Positions 17,098-25,981 of a stretch of 60,154 bases of DNA are shown here, in pieces. Source of the DNA: Paenalcaligenes sp035302345. GTDB lineage: Bacteria > Pseudomonadota > Gammaproteobacteria > Burkholderiales > Burkholderiaceae_B. The notes below the pieces were generated by a model. That model did no database searches and had not been told where the DNA came from. It saw only the letters and a list, made by a program, of their open reading frames with translations. Every line of letters begins with the position of its first letter. The first letter of the stretch is position 1. The translations under genes and the position numbers were made by a program. The stretch covers positions 1-60,154 of the forward strand of contig DATGSS010000034.1 of assembly GCA_035302345.1 (NCBI GenBank). Reading direction: 5' to 3'.

Positions 17098-19758
17098 TTA
17101 AGTGGTTTTCTTGCTGGCTTTTTTGGCTGCTTTAGTTGCCTTGGCGGCCTTGGTCGCTTTGGCTGCAGTATTAGTCGCTGTTTTCTTAGTCGCTTTTTTT
17201 GCTGCCTTTTTGGCGGCTTTTTTCGCGGTCTTTTTAGTTGCCTTTTTGGCAGCTTTTTTAGCCGCCTTCTTAGCGGCCTTTTTGGTCGCTTTCTTTGCTG
17301 TTTTTTTGCTGGCACGAGGTTCGAATTCGAAGCCAACCTTGCCTTTTTTAATAACCAAGAAGGCCTTGAATTTGCGATGCGTGCGGTTGGAAACAAAACC
17401 ATCCAACAAATCAGTTTTGCCCTCGGCAAGCATTTTGGTCATTTGCTCAGGGCTGACTTCTTGTTGGAGGATGATTTTGCCTGAGCGGAAGTCACAGGTT
17501 TTCTCTGGACCCACTGCCTTTTCACAAACATAGTTCAGACCATGTTCGTACACAGGGTGTTCGCATTTGGGGCATTTGCCCAAGGCGGTTTTTCCTGTGA
17601 AATCAACGGGTTCGTTGTCTTCTTCGTCATTTTGGCCAAAATCAAATTCAAGTTTGTTTTCGGCATTGATGCGCAAGATGGCCACAAATGGACGGCCCAT
17701 GCGGCTAATAAAACCAGTCAGTGGACCGATTTCACGATCTTTGAGTAGTGTTTCTACCTCGTCGAGCTCAAAGGTCCGCCCCCCGGGGTGTTTGCCGATG
17801 GAGAACTCACACTGGGTGCATGCGTAACGACGGTAATTTTCTTTGACCACCGCACCACACGCTGGGCAGGGTGTTTCCAAGGTCGCGTAGTCGCCAGGTA
17901 CGGAATCACTTTCGTATTCTTTGGCACGGCCGACGATGACTTTGGTCATCTCTTCGATTTTATCTAGGAAGCTCTTGGCGCCTGTTTCGCCCATTTCGAT
18001 TTGTTTGAGGCGATATTCCCAATCACCGGTCAACCCGGGTGAGGTCAATTCACTGACGCCCAAACCGTTGAGCAGGGTCATTAATTGGCGGGCCTTGGCA
18101 GTGGGGATGAGCTCGCGGCCCTCGCGGCGTAGATACCCCTCTTTGAGCAAGCCCTCGATAATAGAGGCCCGTGTGGCTGGAGTTCCCAGGCCGCGCTCGG
18201 ACATGGCCTCGCGTAGGGCATCCTCATCGACTAGCTTGCCAGCCCCTTCCATTGCTGACAGTAGGGTGGCCTCAGTAAAGCGGGCTGGGGGTTTGGTTTG
18301 TAGTGCCTGTAGCTCGACATCTTCGGTTTGAACGGTTTCATTTTCTTGGACTGGGATGAGACTGTCCTCGCCGCCTTGGGCTTCGCGACCATAAATAGCA
18401 AGCCAACCAGGTGTGACCAGCACACGGCCTTCGGTTTTAAAGTGCTCGTCTTTGACGCGGGTGATACGCGTGGTCAAACGGTATTCTGCAGCCGGGAAAA
18501 ATACGGCCAAGAAACGGCGTGCAACTAATTCGTAGACCTTGAACTCGGCATCACTGAGTGTTTTAGGAGCCTGCTGCGTGGGAATGATCGCAAAGTGATC
18601 AGATATGCGCTCGTTGTTAAAGATGCGTTTGTTGGGTTTGACCCAGTTTTTTTCTAATACCGTTTGCGCAAAGGGGGCGACGCTTTGTTGGGTGGGCGCC
18701 CCCGAATTAGCCATGGTCTCAAAGGTGCTGCGCACGGTGGGCAGGTAATCCTCGGGCAAGTAGCGCGAATCAGTACGCGGATAGGTGAGGACCTTGTGGC
18801 GTTCGTACAGGGCCTGTGCAATAGATAGGGTGGTATTTGCCGAAAAGCCAAAACGAGAGTTGGCCTCGCGTTGTAGGCTGGTCAAGTCAAAAAGCGCAGG
18901 TGATTGCTGTCGTGATGGGCGTGAAGTCTCGCTGACAATGCCGGGTTCGTGCAGGCAAGCATCAACAATGGCCTGGGCACGGTCGGCATCCCAAAGGCGC
19001 TGTTCGCGCAGGTGGGGATCCTGTTCGTCTTTTTTAAACTCGGGATCAAACCAGCGGCCGTTATAGGTGCCTGCCTGCGCGGCAAAAGTGGCGTGGACCT
19101 CCCAGTAGTCACGGGGCACAAAGCGGCGGATTTCCTCTTCGCGCTTGTGCACAATGGTCAGGGTGGGGGTTTGGACACGGCCTACGGTTGTTTTGAAAAA
19201 GCCACCGTCTTTGCTGTTAAAGGCAGTCATGGCGCGGGTGCCATTGATCCCAATTAACCAGTCGGCCTCGGCACGGGCACGGGCGGCCTGCTCTAGGGGT
19301 TTGAGCTCTTCGTCAGAACGCAATTCATTGAATGCTTCTTGAATGGCTGTACGGGTCATCGAACGCAGCCAGAGTCGGGATATGGGCTTGTCTACGCCTG
19401 CAAACTGGACAATATAACGAAAGATGAGCTCGCCCTCGCGACCCGCGTCACAGGCATTGATGATGTGTGCGACATCTTTGCGTTTGATCAGTTTGATGAG
19501 CATTTTCAAGCGCTCGGCCGAGCGCTTATCGTTGGGTTTGAGCTCAAATTGTGGTGGAATGACAGGCAGGTGCGTAAACGTCCATTTTCCCCGCTTGGGA
19601 TCATTCGGCGCAACAAGGCCCAATAAGTGCCCTATACTGGCAGCGAGGACATATTCATCACTTTCGTAATAATCGCCCTGGCGGGTAAAGCCACCCAGTG
19701 CACGTGAAATGTCTAAAGCAACAGAAGGTTTTTCAGCAATGATTAGCGTTTTAGTCAT
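17098..19758 (-). CDS. topB: DNA topoisomerase III with histone H1-like Lys/Ala tail
   Basis: Type IA topoisomerase that passes single strands and resolves recombination or replication intermediates. 886 residues against about 650 for Escherichia coli TopB. Toprim domain with AEKPS (8-12) and DAGREGE (104-110); active-site Tyr326 in LTYPRTDSRYLPEDY; two C-terminal zinc-finger units (Cys631/634/647/650 and Cys729/732/745/755). Residues 816-886 are a tail built almost wholly of KK pairs spaced by A, T or S (period four, over ten units), like the tails of bacterial histone H1-like proteins. Such tails bind DNA without specificity. It leads a two-gene operon with the SET gene and is divergent from the DUF2157 gene. 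Confidence 0.95.
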   Translation of the reverse strand: MTKTLIIAEKPSVALDISRALGGFTRQGDYYESDEYVLAASIGHLLGLVAPNDPKRGKWTFTHLPVIPPQFELKPNDKRSAERLKMLIKLIKRKDVAHIINACDAGREGELIFRYIVQFAGVDKPISRLWLRSMTRTAIQEAFNELRSDEELKPLEQAARARAEADWLIGINGTRAMTAFNSKDGGFFKTTVGRVQTPTLTIVHKREEEIRRFVPRDYWEVHATFAAQAGTYNGRWFDPEFKKDEQDPHLREQRLWDADRAQAIVDACLHEPGIVSETSRPSRQQSPALFDLTSLQREANSRFGFSANTTLSIAQALYERHKVLTYPRTDSRYLPEDYLPTVRSTFETMANSGAPTQQSVAPFAQTVLEKNWVKPNKRIFNNERISDHFAIIPTQQAPKTLSDAEFKVYELVARRFLAVFFPAAEYRLTTRITRVKDEHFKTEGRVLVTPGWLAIYGREAQGGEDSLIPVQENETVQTEDVELQALQTKPPARFTEATLLSAMEGAGKLVDEDALREAMSERGLGTPATRASIIEGLLKEGYLRREGRELIPTAKARQLMTLLNGLGVSELTSPGLTGDWEYRLKQIEMGETGAKSFLDKIEEMTKVIVGRAKEYESDSVPGDYATLETPCPACGAVVKENYRRYACTQCEFSIGKHPGGRTFELDEVETLLKDREIGPLTGFISRMGRPFVAILRINAENKLEFDFGQNDEEDNEPVDFTGKTALGKCPKCEHPVYEHGLNYVCEKAVGPEKTCDFRSGKIILQQEVSPEQMTKMLAEGKTDLLDGFVSNRTHRKFKAFLVIKKGKVGFEFEPRASKKTAKKATKKAAKKAAKKAAKKATKKTAKKAAKKAAKKATKKTATNTAAKATKAAKATKAAKKASKKTT
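17101..17313 (-). repeat. Repeat tract encoding the (KKxx)n tail of TopB
   Basis: About 71 codons at the 3' end of topB read as tandem four-residue units, mostly KKAA, KKAT and KKTA. The DNA is a degenerate 12-bp repeat rich in AAGAAGGC-type strings, prone to slippage, so tail length may vary among strains. The opposite strand shows a long open frame rich in Ala, Phe and Leu that is only the mirror image of this tract. Confidence 0.85.
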
Positions 19759-19818
19759 GAGTTTCCAATTTTAATGCATGGCGATAGCGCAAATCAGATC
19801 AGACAATAATTGATATCA

Positions 19819-22596
19819 ATGATGCAAGCTCATCGCTCTGAATGCACAACAACTCGTGCAGAACAATACCGGGCCCAATTTTTATTGCGCAGTACCCTAA
19901 TGTGCGCGGGGGTGCTCGTGGGCAGCGCCATTATTATGTGGGTCGCTGCTAACTGGCCGCTGTGGTCCCATGCAAAGCGAATTGCTCTGGTGACCGTGGC
20001 ATTTACCGTGCCCCTGTTGTTTGCGGGACGTCAGGGTCGATATCACCCCAAAGATTGGGCTAAGCCATTCTCGCTGTCAAGTATTGCGCTGCTGGTAGCC
20101 GCCCTGATGACCGGTGCCCTGCTGGCCCTGTTGGGGCAGGTATACCATAGTGGAGCGGATTCGTGGCGCCTGTTTGCTTGGTGGGCGGTGTTGTTAGTGC
20201 CCTGGGCTGTCGGGTTACAAAGCATCCCCATCATACTGCTTAGCTGGTTTTTAACCAACGTCAGTATCGGCCTGCTTATTGTAACGAGCTTTTATTTTTC
20301 TGCTCAGTATGTGATGAGTACTTACCTGGCAGCCTGGAATGCACTGTGGTTTTTATTGCTGTTATTGTGGCGTGCACAGGGCAACCCCTGGGTTTGGGCA
20401 TTGCGGGCGTTGTGTTTTACGGTAGCGGCTTTTTCATTTGCTTTGGCCGTGGTGGAATATGCACATTATCACCACGCGGATGCGCTGTTGTCATGGCCGT
20501 TGGGATTGGGCTTTGTGTTTTTGGCATTCATTGCTTGGCTCATGTTGCGCTGGCGTGATGAATTGCTCGCCTGGGTAGGGTTTAGTGCGGCTGGCTTAAT
20601 TTTAGTATTTCATCTTAGTTTTACTGTGCTGCCGCACATGGGTTTGGGCATTTATGCCCTGTTATTGGTGCCGTTGGCCGCTTTGTGGCTCTTTGCACAT
20701 ATGCGCCGTACACAGCGTTTACGGGCGCAATCAGCGCGTCCACCAGTCGATCATTCAGCGGCTGAGCCGTCTGCTGCCCAACCCACAAAGCCGTCCTCAA
20801 ATCAGTCTCAGGGGGCGTCCGAGGCATCATCAGACACTGCTCAACGGTCTGGTGCATCATCCATTTATCAGCGTTGGCCGTTGCGTGGTATGCGGGTGCT
20901 GGTGCTGGTGGTGGCTGCTGTTTTCTGGGTCAGTTTTCTGAGTGTTTGGGGCAGTTTGCCTTTGCCCGTGCTGGCTTGGTTTTTATTTGCCTTGTCCATG
21001 TTGCTGGGGGTGACGCAACCGTGGCGTAGAGGCCGTTGGTGGTTTGATTTGTGGTTAATGACCTGGGTAGGCTCTTTGATCACTATCACAGTGGTGTGGT
21101 CACGGGGTGAGTTCAGTGCTCTGGGCTTTGTTATTGTCTTTTTGCTGGCCATGCTTTGGTATCTGTGGGCACGGGCTCCGATGGTACGTGCCTTGACCGC
21201 TGCATGGTTGGTATTTATTTGTTGGGCTTGGCCTTGGGTTGCGCCGCACAGTGTGCCGTGGCAGACCGGTACAGCAGTATTTGACCTACGTTTTGCGCTA
21301 CTTTACGCTTGGGTGTTTTTGCTCGCTGGGGCCTATCATTGGTTGGATCAGGCGCGACAACGCGAGCTACAACCTTTATTAGCAGCCAGTGGTTTTTGGC
21401 TAATCGTGATTGGGTTGGCATCGTGGTGGGTTGCTGCTGGCTGGGCGCAACCTGGTTTTGGGGTACCCATACTGAGTAGTGTGGCTGCCTTTGTATTGGT
21501 GGCTACTGTGTGGTTGTCCCTGTCTCCTGCATTAGGGGGCTTAAGTACGGTTGTGGTCGCTGCGGGCGCTCTGGGTGTGGCCTTTGTCTGGTGGCCTAAC
21601 CCATGGCTGGTCATGGCTTTTACAGGCATCGTGTATGCAGGGGTGCATCAACATCGAGCAGCGATGTACTTATTTTTGGCTTGTTTTATGTTCGTGTTGG
21701 TGCGCTGGTATGACGCCACCTATATAAGTTTGCTGGAAAAAGTGGGTCGGCTATTAATTGGTGCCGGACTGATTGGCACACTGAGTCTGGCTTTGGAGCA
21801 TGTATTTGCCGGTCGCAAAAAAAGGCCTGTGCAACCCAGCTCTGAGCCAACTGTGGGCACCTCTCAACAGTCAGCTGTATCTTCGCATTCAATTACATCG
21901 TCTGAGCAAACAGCGCCTGCATCTCAACAAACAGCATCCCAACAAACTGCTTCCGTCCGTGATTCTAAAAAACAGGGTCGTATGACCGCTATGCAATGGA
22001 TAGCCCTGGGCCTGGGTGCGGTGGCGATTTACAGTAGCAGTGCTTGGTATTTGTACGTCCAAGAGCGAATCCTCAAAGAGGGAGTCAGTTTTGAGTTGTC
22101 TTTATTGCCTGCGGATCCGCGCTCTTTGATGCAAGGGGACTATATGTCACTGCGTTTTGGCCTAAGTATGAGCATTCGCCTATTGCAAAAGCAGCATCCC
22201 GAGATCGCCTGGCCGCGGATGCGTTTGCGGGTATGGGTGATGCCAACTAAACGGCAGGGGGCGCGCTTATACGCAGTGCAGGTCGATGGGCAAGATTATC
22301 TAGTGCAGCGGGTCGAACACCCACTCGAAGCACAATTGCGTGGTAGCGATCCCCATCCCAATTATTATTTGATACCGATTACTCAGCCGCAGGTCCTGCA
22401 GCGTGCCATCCCGATCATGATGGAGATGAAGTTCGGTGAGTGGACGCCTGATGGAGTCAATGCTTGGTATTTTGCCGAGGGCCAAGGGATGGCGTTGACA
22501 GGGGCGCGTTGGGGCCGCTTTAAAGCCAGTGGTAATGGAGCGGTGGTGCTCGAGGATTTACTCAACGAGAAACAAGAACCGATCGAGAGCCGTTAG
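19819..22596 (+). CDS. Fused polytopic membrane protein (DUF2157, DUF4401-like, GDYXXLXY)
   Basis: Unknown function; about 925 residues. The N-terminal block (1-300) has DUF2157 features: a helix, then VLVGSAIIMWVAANW, LLALLGQVYHSGADSW and many membrane spans. A Ser/Ala/Gln-rich linker (about 300-350) leads to a second multi-span block (about 350-665) that resembles DUF4401. A second Ser/Gln/Thr linker (about 670-720) leads to one more span and a C-terminal soluble domain with the signature GDYMSLRF near residue 773, typical of GDYXXLXY proteins. In many bacteria these are two or three neighbouring genes; here they are one chain. The frame opens at TTG 19810, but ATG 19819 is preferred. It overlaps the convergent smg gene by four bases. 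Confidence 0.85.
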   Translation: MMQAHRSECTTTRAEQYRAQFLLRSTLMCAGVLVGSAIIMWVAANWPLWSHAKRIALVTVAFTVPLLFAGRQGRYHPKDWAKPFSLSSIALLVAALMTGALLALLGQVYHSGADSWRLFAWWAVLLVPWAVGLQSIPIILLSWFLTNVSIGLLIVTSFYFSAQYVMSTYLAAWNALWFLLLLLWRAQGNPWVWALRALCFTVAAFSFALAVVEYAHYHHADALLSWPLGLGFVFLAFIAWLMLRWRDELLAWVGFSAAGLILVFHLSFTVLPHMGLGIYALLLVPLAALWLFAHMRRTQRLRAQSARPPVDHSAAEPSAAQPTKPSSNQSQGASEASSDTAQRSGASSIYQRWPLRGMRVLVLVVAAVFWVSFLSVWGSLPLPVLAWFLFALSMLLGVTQPWRRGRWWFDLWLMTWVGSLITITVVWSRGEFSALGFVIVFLLAMLWYLWARAPMVRALTAAWLVFICWAWPWVAPHSVPWQTGTAVFDLRFALLYAWVFLLAGAYHWLDQARQRELQPLLAASGFWLIVIGLASWWVAAGWAQPGFGVPILSSVAAFVLVATVWLSLSPALGGLSTVVVAAGALGVAFVWWPNPWLVMAFTGIVYAGVHQHRAAMYLFLACFMFVLVRWYDATYISLLEKVGRLLIGAGLIGTLSLALEHVFAGRKKRPVQPSSEPTVGTSQQSAVSSHSITSSEQTAPASQQTASQQTASVRDSKKQGRMTAMQWIALGLGAVAIYSSSAWYLYVQERILKEGVSFELSLLPADPRSLMQGDYMSLRFGLSMSIRLLQKQHPEIAWPRMRLRVWVMPTKRQGARLYAVQVDGQDYLVQRVEHPLEAQLRGSDPHPNYYLIPITQPQVLQRAIPIMMEMKFGEWTPDGVNAWYFAEGQGMALTGARWGRFKASGNGAVVLEDLLNEKQEPIESR

Positions 22597-23054
22597 TGGG
22601 GCAGCTCGTCTTCGTGATACGAAATGAGCTCTTCGAAGATCAGGTGATCGATTTCAATTTCGTGGCGCCACAATACAATGAGGGCGATGATTTTGAGTTT
22701 ATCCAAAGACAAAGGAGGCTCTTGGACGGCGATGGCCCGCTCGATGAGTATTTCCCGCAACAAAGGGGTCAGTACCTGTGAGGACTCTAAAAAATGGATA
22801 AAACCCAGCGCCTGAGTATCAAAATGATGTTGCTCTTCGGCAGTGAAAATGCGCATGCTATGCGCCGAGCGTGGGGTTGCCATGGGGCTGTGATGCTGGC
22901 TGGATTCAACGAGACCACGCAACCAATCAAGGGCGTCGTAAATTTCGTCGTTTTCAAAGCCGACGGCAGCCAACTTATGTACAAGCACATCGTCTGTGGG
23001 GCAGGCTTGTGGGTTGTAATAAGTCTCAAAGAGATAAACCAAAACGTCGAACAT
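22593..23054 (-). CDS. smg: Smg family protein (DUF494)
   Basis: Small cytoplasmic protein of 153 residues, normal for Smg. The N-terminus MFDVLVYLFETYYNPQACPT and the central ALDWLRGLV fit the family, and most of the chain is predicted helical. Its biochemical role is not known. In many beta- and gammaproteobacteria smg lies between dprA/smf and a topoisomerase gene. Here topB is nearby on the same strand, but the large DUF2157 gene in the opposite direction lies between them, and dprA is absent. Confidence 0.88.
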   Translation of the reverse strand: MFDVLVYLFETYYNPQACPTDDVLVHKLAAVGFENDEIYDALDWLRGLVESSQHHSPMATPRSAHSMRIFTAEEQHHFDTQALGFIHFLESSQVLTPLLREILIERAIAVQEPPLSLDKLKIIALIVLWRHEIEIDHLIFEELISYHEDELPH

Positions 23055-23205
23055 AGAATCAGCCGGCGATTAAGCAGTAATTACGTGCAGTAAACAATAG
23101 ACTTTACGCGGAAACCATAGTCACGGCAAATATAGTCAGATAGAAACTAAGGGCTCAGATCAAAGCGTGATTTAAAAACAACTGGATAGACAAGGAGCAA
23201 TCAAC

Positions 23206-24657
23206 GTGAACAAGGCGCAACTACTCATTAATGGCGAGTTACGCGATGCACAGGGCGGCCAGACTTTTGAACGCATCAATCCGGTAACCGGTCAGGTTGC
23301 CACCATCGCCGCTGCCGCACAACCTGCCGATGTACAGGCTGCCATCGAGGCTGCATCCGAGGCCTTTAAAAGCTGGTCTGCTTTGGGGCCTACCGAACGT
23401 CGGCAGCGTTTACTACGGGCTGCTGATTTAATGGCCGAGCGCAGTGCCGATTTCATTCGTATTGCGCGTCAGGAAACGGGCTCGACTGATGCATGGTACG
23501 GGTTTAATGCACAATTAGCAGCCAATATTTTACGTGAAGCTGCAAGCATGACGACACAGGTGCAGGGGGCCGTTGTGCCGTCGGATGTGCCGGGTAATTT
23601 ATCTTTGTCCATGCGTGTGCCCTGTGGGGTGGTACTCAGTATCGCCCCTTGGAATGCCCCCATGATTTTATCGACGCGTGCCATTGCCATGCCCATTGCT
23701 TATGGTAATACCGTGATCCTCAAAGCAGCAGAAATCAGTCCCGCGACGCATGTGTTAGTGGGTGAGGTACTCAATGAGGCAGGCATTGGCCCTGGGGTCG
23801 TCAACATTTTGACCAATGCGCCTGCAGATGCTCCTGCAGTGGTCGAACAGCTCATCGCCCATCCAGCTATCAAGCGGGTTAATTTTACGGGCTCTACCGA
23901 GGTGGGGCGCATCATTGCAACCGTTGCAGCCCAGCACCTGAAACCAGCCGTGCTCGAGTTAGGGGGCAAGGCTCCAGCGATCATTTGTGCCGATGCTGAT
24001 CTAGACCAAGCAGTTGCCGGGGTGGTTTTTGGGGCTTTTTTCAATCAGGGGCAAATCTGCATGTCCACAGAACGGGTCTTGGTCGATGAGCGCGTCGCCG
24101 ATGAGTTTATGACCAAATTGGTTGATAAAACCCAGCAGATCGCCGTGGGTCATCCAGATGATCCGGATACAACTTTTGCTTATTTAGAGAGCAAACAAGC
24201 AGCGGACCGTCTGCGTGACTTGGTAGATGATGCGGTGCAGCATGGGGCGCGGTTACCACTGCCGCTACGTATAAATGGGGCACAAATGTATCCGTTGATT
24301 GTGGATGAAATTCGCCCTGAGATGAAACTGTATGCCCAAGAATCATTTGGGCCTGTTGTCACTGTTATGCGTTTCAAAGATATTGATGAGGCCATCGAAC
24401 GGGCCAATGACAATCAATATGGATTGTCCGCCGCAGTGTATAGTCAAAATATCAGCCAGGCCCTAACTATTGCAGGAAAAATAGAAAGTGGCATTTGTCA
24501 TATCAACGGCCCGACGGTACACGACGAAGCGCAAGCACCCTTTGGTGGTCTTAAAGACAGTGGTTATGGACGTTTTGGCAGCCGTGCAGCCATTAATGAG
24601 TTTACTGAAGAGCGTTGGGTAACGGTACAAACCACACCGCGTCAATTTCCCTTATAA
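23206..24657 (+). CDS. NAD(P)-dependent aldehyde dehydrogenase (salicylaldehyde/vanillin dehydrogenase-like)
   Basis: Oxidises an aldehyde to the acid. 483 residues, one ALDH domain. Visible motifs: IAPWNAPMILSTRAIAMPIAYGN near 147, NFTGSTEVGR near 227, the general base in LELGGKAP (Glu near 249), the catalytic Cys in NQGQICMSTERV (near 285), and QESFGPVV near 382. Overall pattern resembles the salicylaldehyde, vanillin and benzaldehyde dehydrogenase group, which is a family guess. The start is GTG 23206, set by a strong AGGAG eight bases upstream. Transcribed alone, divergent from smg, and closed by a hairpin terminator. Confidence 0.9.
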   Translation: MNKAQLLINGELRDAQGGQTFERINPVTGQVATIAAAAQPADVQAAIEAASEAFKSWSALGPTERRQRLLRAADLMAERSADFIRIARQETGSTDAWYGFNAQLAANILREAASMTTQVQGAVVPSDVPGNLSLSMRVPCGVVLSIAPWNAPMILSTRAIAMPIAYGNTVILKAAEISPATHVLVGEVLNEAGIGPGVVNILTNAPADAPAVVEQLIAHPAIKRVNFTGSTEVGRIIATVAAQHLKPAVLELGGKAPAIICADADLDQAVAGVVFGAFFNQGQICMSTERVLVDERVADEFMTKLVDKTQQIAVGHPDDPDTTFAYLESKQAADRLRDLVDDAVQHGARLPLPLRINGAQMYPLIVDEIRPEMKLYAQESFGPVVTVMRFKDIDEAIERANDNQYGLSAAVYSQNISQALTIAGKIESGICHINGPTVHDEAQAPFGGLKDSGYGRFGSRAAINEFTEERWVTVQTTPRQFPL

Positions 24658-24680
24658 GATGCTGCGCTTTCAACCATAAA

Positions 24681-24711
24681 AAACGGCTGCCTTTATAAAA
24701 AGCAGCCGTTT
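24681..24711. terminator. Terminator hairpin between aldehyde dehydrogenase and thiolase genes
   Basis: Perfect 10-bp stem AAACGGCTGC / GCAGCCGTTT with an 11-base loop, 24 bases after the aldehyde dehydrogenase stop. A runs on the left and T on the right let it work in both directions for these convergent genes. Confidence 0.82.
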
Positions 24712-24753
24712 GTATATAAACGCCACGGGGATAATCTCGCGGCGTTTTGTCAT

Positions 24754-24790
24754 GGACTAAAAACACACATCATATGGGTGTTTGTAGTCC
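24754..24790 (-). terminator. Second hairpin in the convergent gap, next to the thiolase stop
   Basis: Inverted repeat GGACTA-x-AAACAC / GTGTTT-x-TAGTCC (12 pairs and one mismatch, 11-base loop), seven bases from the thiolase stop. Position suggests termination or 3' end protection of the thiolase message, although the T run after it on the minus strand is poor. A weaker inverted repeat, AAACGCC / GGCGTTT at 24718-24747, lies between the two hairpins. Confidence 0.5.
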
Positions 24791-24796
24791 TGGGTT

Positions 24797-25981
24797 TTAT
24801 TCATCAGCTAACTCGATGGCCATGGCAACAGCCTCGCCACCGCCAATGCACAGGGTTGCGATACCACGTTTTTTGTTGGTCGCGCGTAGTGCACCGATCA
24901 GGGTAGCAATAATACGTGCACCCGAAGCCCCGATGGGGTGACCCAATGCGGTGGCGCCCCCGTGGATGTTGACCTTGTCATGAGGGATGTTGAGATCTTT
25001 CATGGCTGCCATGGTCACACATGCAAAAGCCTCGTTGATCTCAAACAGATCGACATCCTCGATGCTCCAGCCGGTCTTTTCCAATAGTTTTTGGATGGCA
25101 CCGACAGGCGCAGTGGTAAACCACTCGGGCTCGTGAGCGTGCTGCGTATGCGCCACGATGGTAGCAATAGGCTTAGCGCCTAACTCTTTGGCAGTCGAGT
25201 CACGCATTAAGACCAATGCCGCAGCTCCATCCGAAATAGAAGATGCGTTGGCGGCCGTCACTGTACCGTCCTTTTTAAAGGCGGGGCGCAAGCTAGGGAT
25301 GCGCTCGGGATTAGCACGAGTGGGGGACTCATCAATTTCAACAACGGTATCCCCGCGACGGCTTTTCACGGTGACAGGTGTGATTTCCCACTCAAAAAGA
25401 CCTTTTTCAGTGGCCTCGCGAGCGCGACGCAGCGATTCGATGGCGTAGTCGTCTTGTTCCTCGCGGGTAAAGCCGTATTTGTCGACGCATTGTTCGGCAA
25501 AAACACCCATAGGCGTGTGCTCGTAAGCATCCTCGAGGCCATCCAAAGCCATATGGTCAAAGATACGATCATTGCCATAGCGGTAACCGCTGCGGCCTTT
25601 GAGCAGTAGATAAGGAGCATTGGTCATGCTTTCCTGACCCCCTGCAACCACGACATTGGCGCTGCCGGCTTTGAGCATGTCAAAACCCATCATGGCAGTT
25701 TTCATGCCCGAACCACAAACTTTGTGCACGGTGGTACATGGGACATTTTTGGGTAAACCAGCACCCAGTGCGGCTTGACGGGCGGGGGCTTGGCCTTGTC
25801 CTGCCTGCAGGACGTTGCCCATCAAGACCTCATCCACAGCCTCTGGCTGTATGCCTGCGCGCTCGAGGGCAGCTTTGATAGCTGCTGAGCCTAGCTCGTG
25901 GGCAGCCATAGAGGAAAAGCTCCCGCTCATGGCACCGATGGGGGTACGCGCAGCTGACACAATTACGATAGGGTCAGACAT
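24797..25981 (-). CDS. Acetyl-CoA acetyltransferase (thiolase)
   Basis: Biosynthetic-type thiolase joining two acetyl-CoA to acetoacetyl-CoA, or cleaving it. 394 residues, normal for PhaA/AtoB. The nucleophile Cys is in TTVHKVCGSGMKTAMMG (near residue 90), GGQESMTNAPY near 118, the His in NEAFA/NIHGGATALGHPIGASGARI (near 340-355) and the second catalytic Cys in TLCIGGGEAVAMAIE (near 380). Its start codon lies inside the 3' end of aceK (overlap 25974-25981), so it is probably translated in coupling with aceK. No phaB or phaC is in the window, so a role in polyhydroxyalkanoate synthesis versus acetoacetate use is open. Confidence 0.93.
   Translation of the reverse strand: MSDPIVIVSAARTPIGAMSGSFSSMAAHELGSAAIKAALERAGIQPEAVDEVLMGNVLQAGQGQAPARQAALGAGLPKNVPCTTVHKVCGSGMKTAMMGFDMLKAGSANVVVAGGQESMTNAPYLLLKGRSGYRYGNDRIFDHMALDGLEDAYEHTPMGVFAEQCVDKYGFTREEQDDYAIESLRRAREATEKGLFEWEITPVTVKSRRGDTVVEIDESPTRANPERIPSLRPAFKKDGTVTAANASSISDGAAALVLMRDSTAKELGAKPIATIVAHTQHAHEPEWFTTAPVGAIQKLLEKTGWSIEDVDLFEINEAFACVTMAAMKDLNIPHDKVNIHGGATALGHPIGASGARIIATLIGALRATNKKRGIATLCIGGGEAVAMAIELADE

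Noticed and set aside
17102..17533. 143-codon plus-strand frame rich in Ala, Phe and Leu, resembling a membrane protein
   Set aside because: It is antisense to the KKxx tail of TopB; the hydrophobic look comes from complementing Lys codons.
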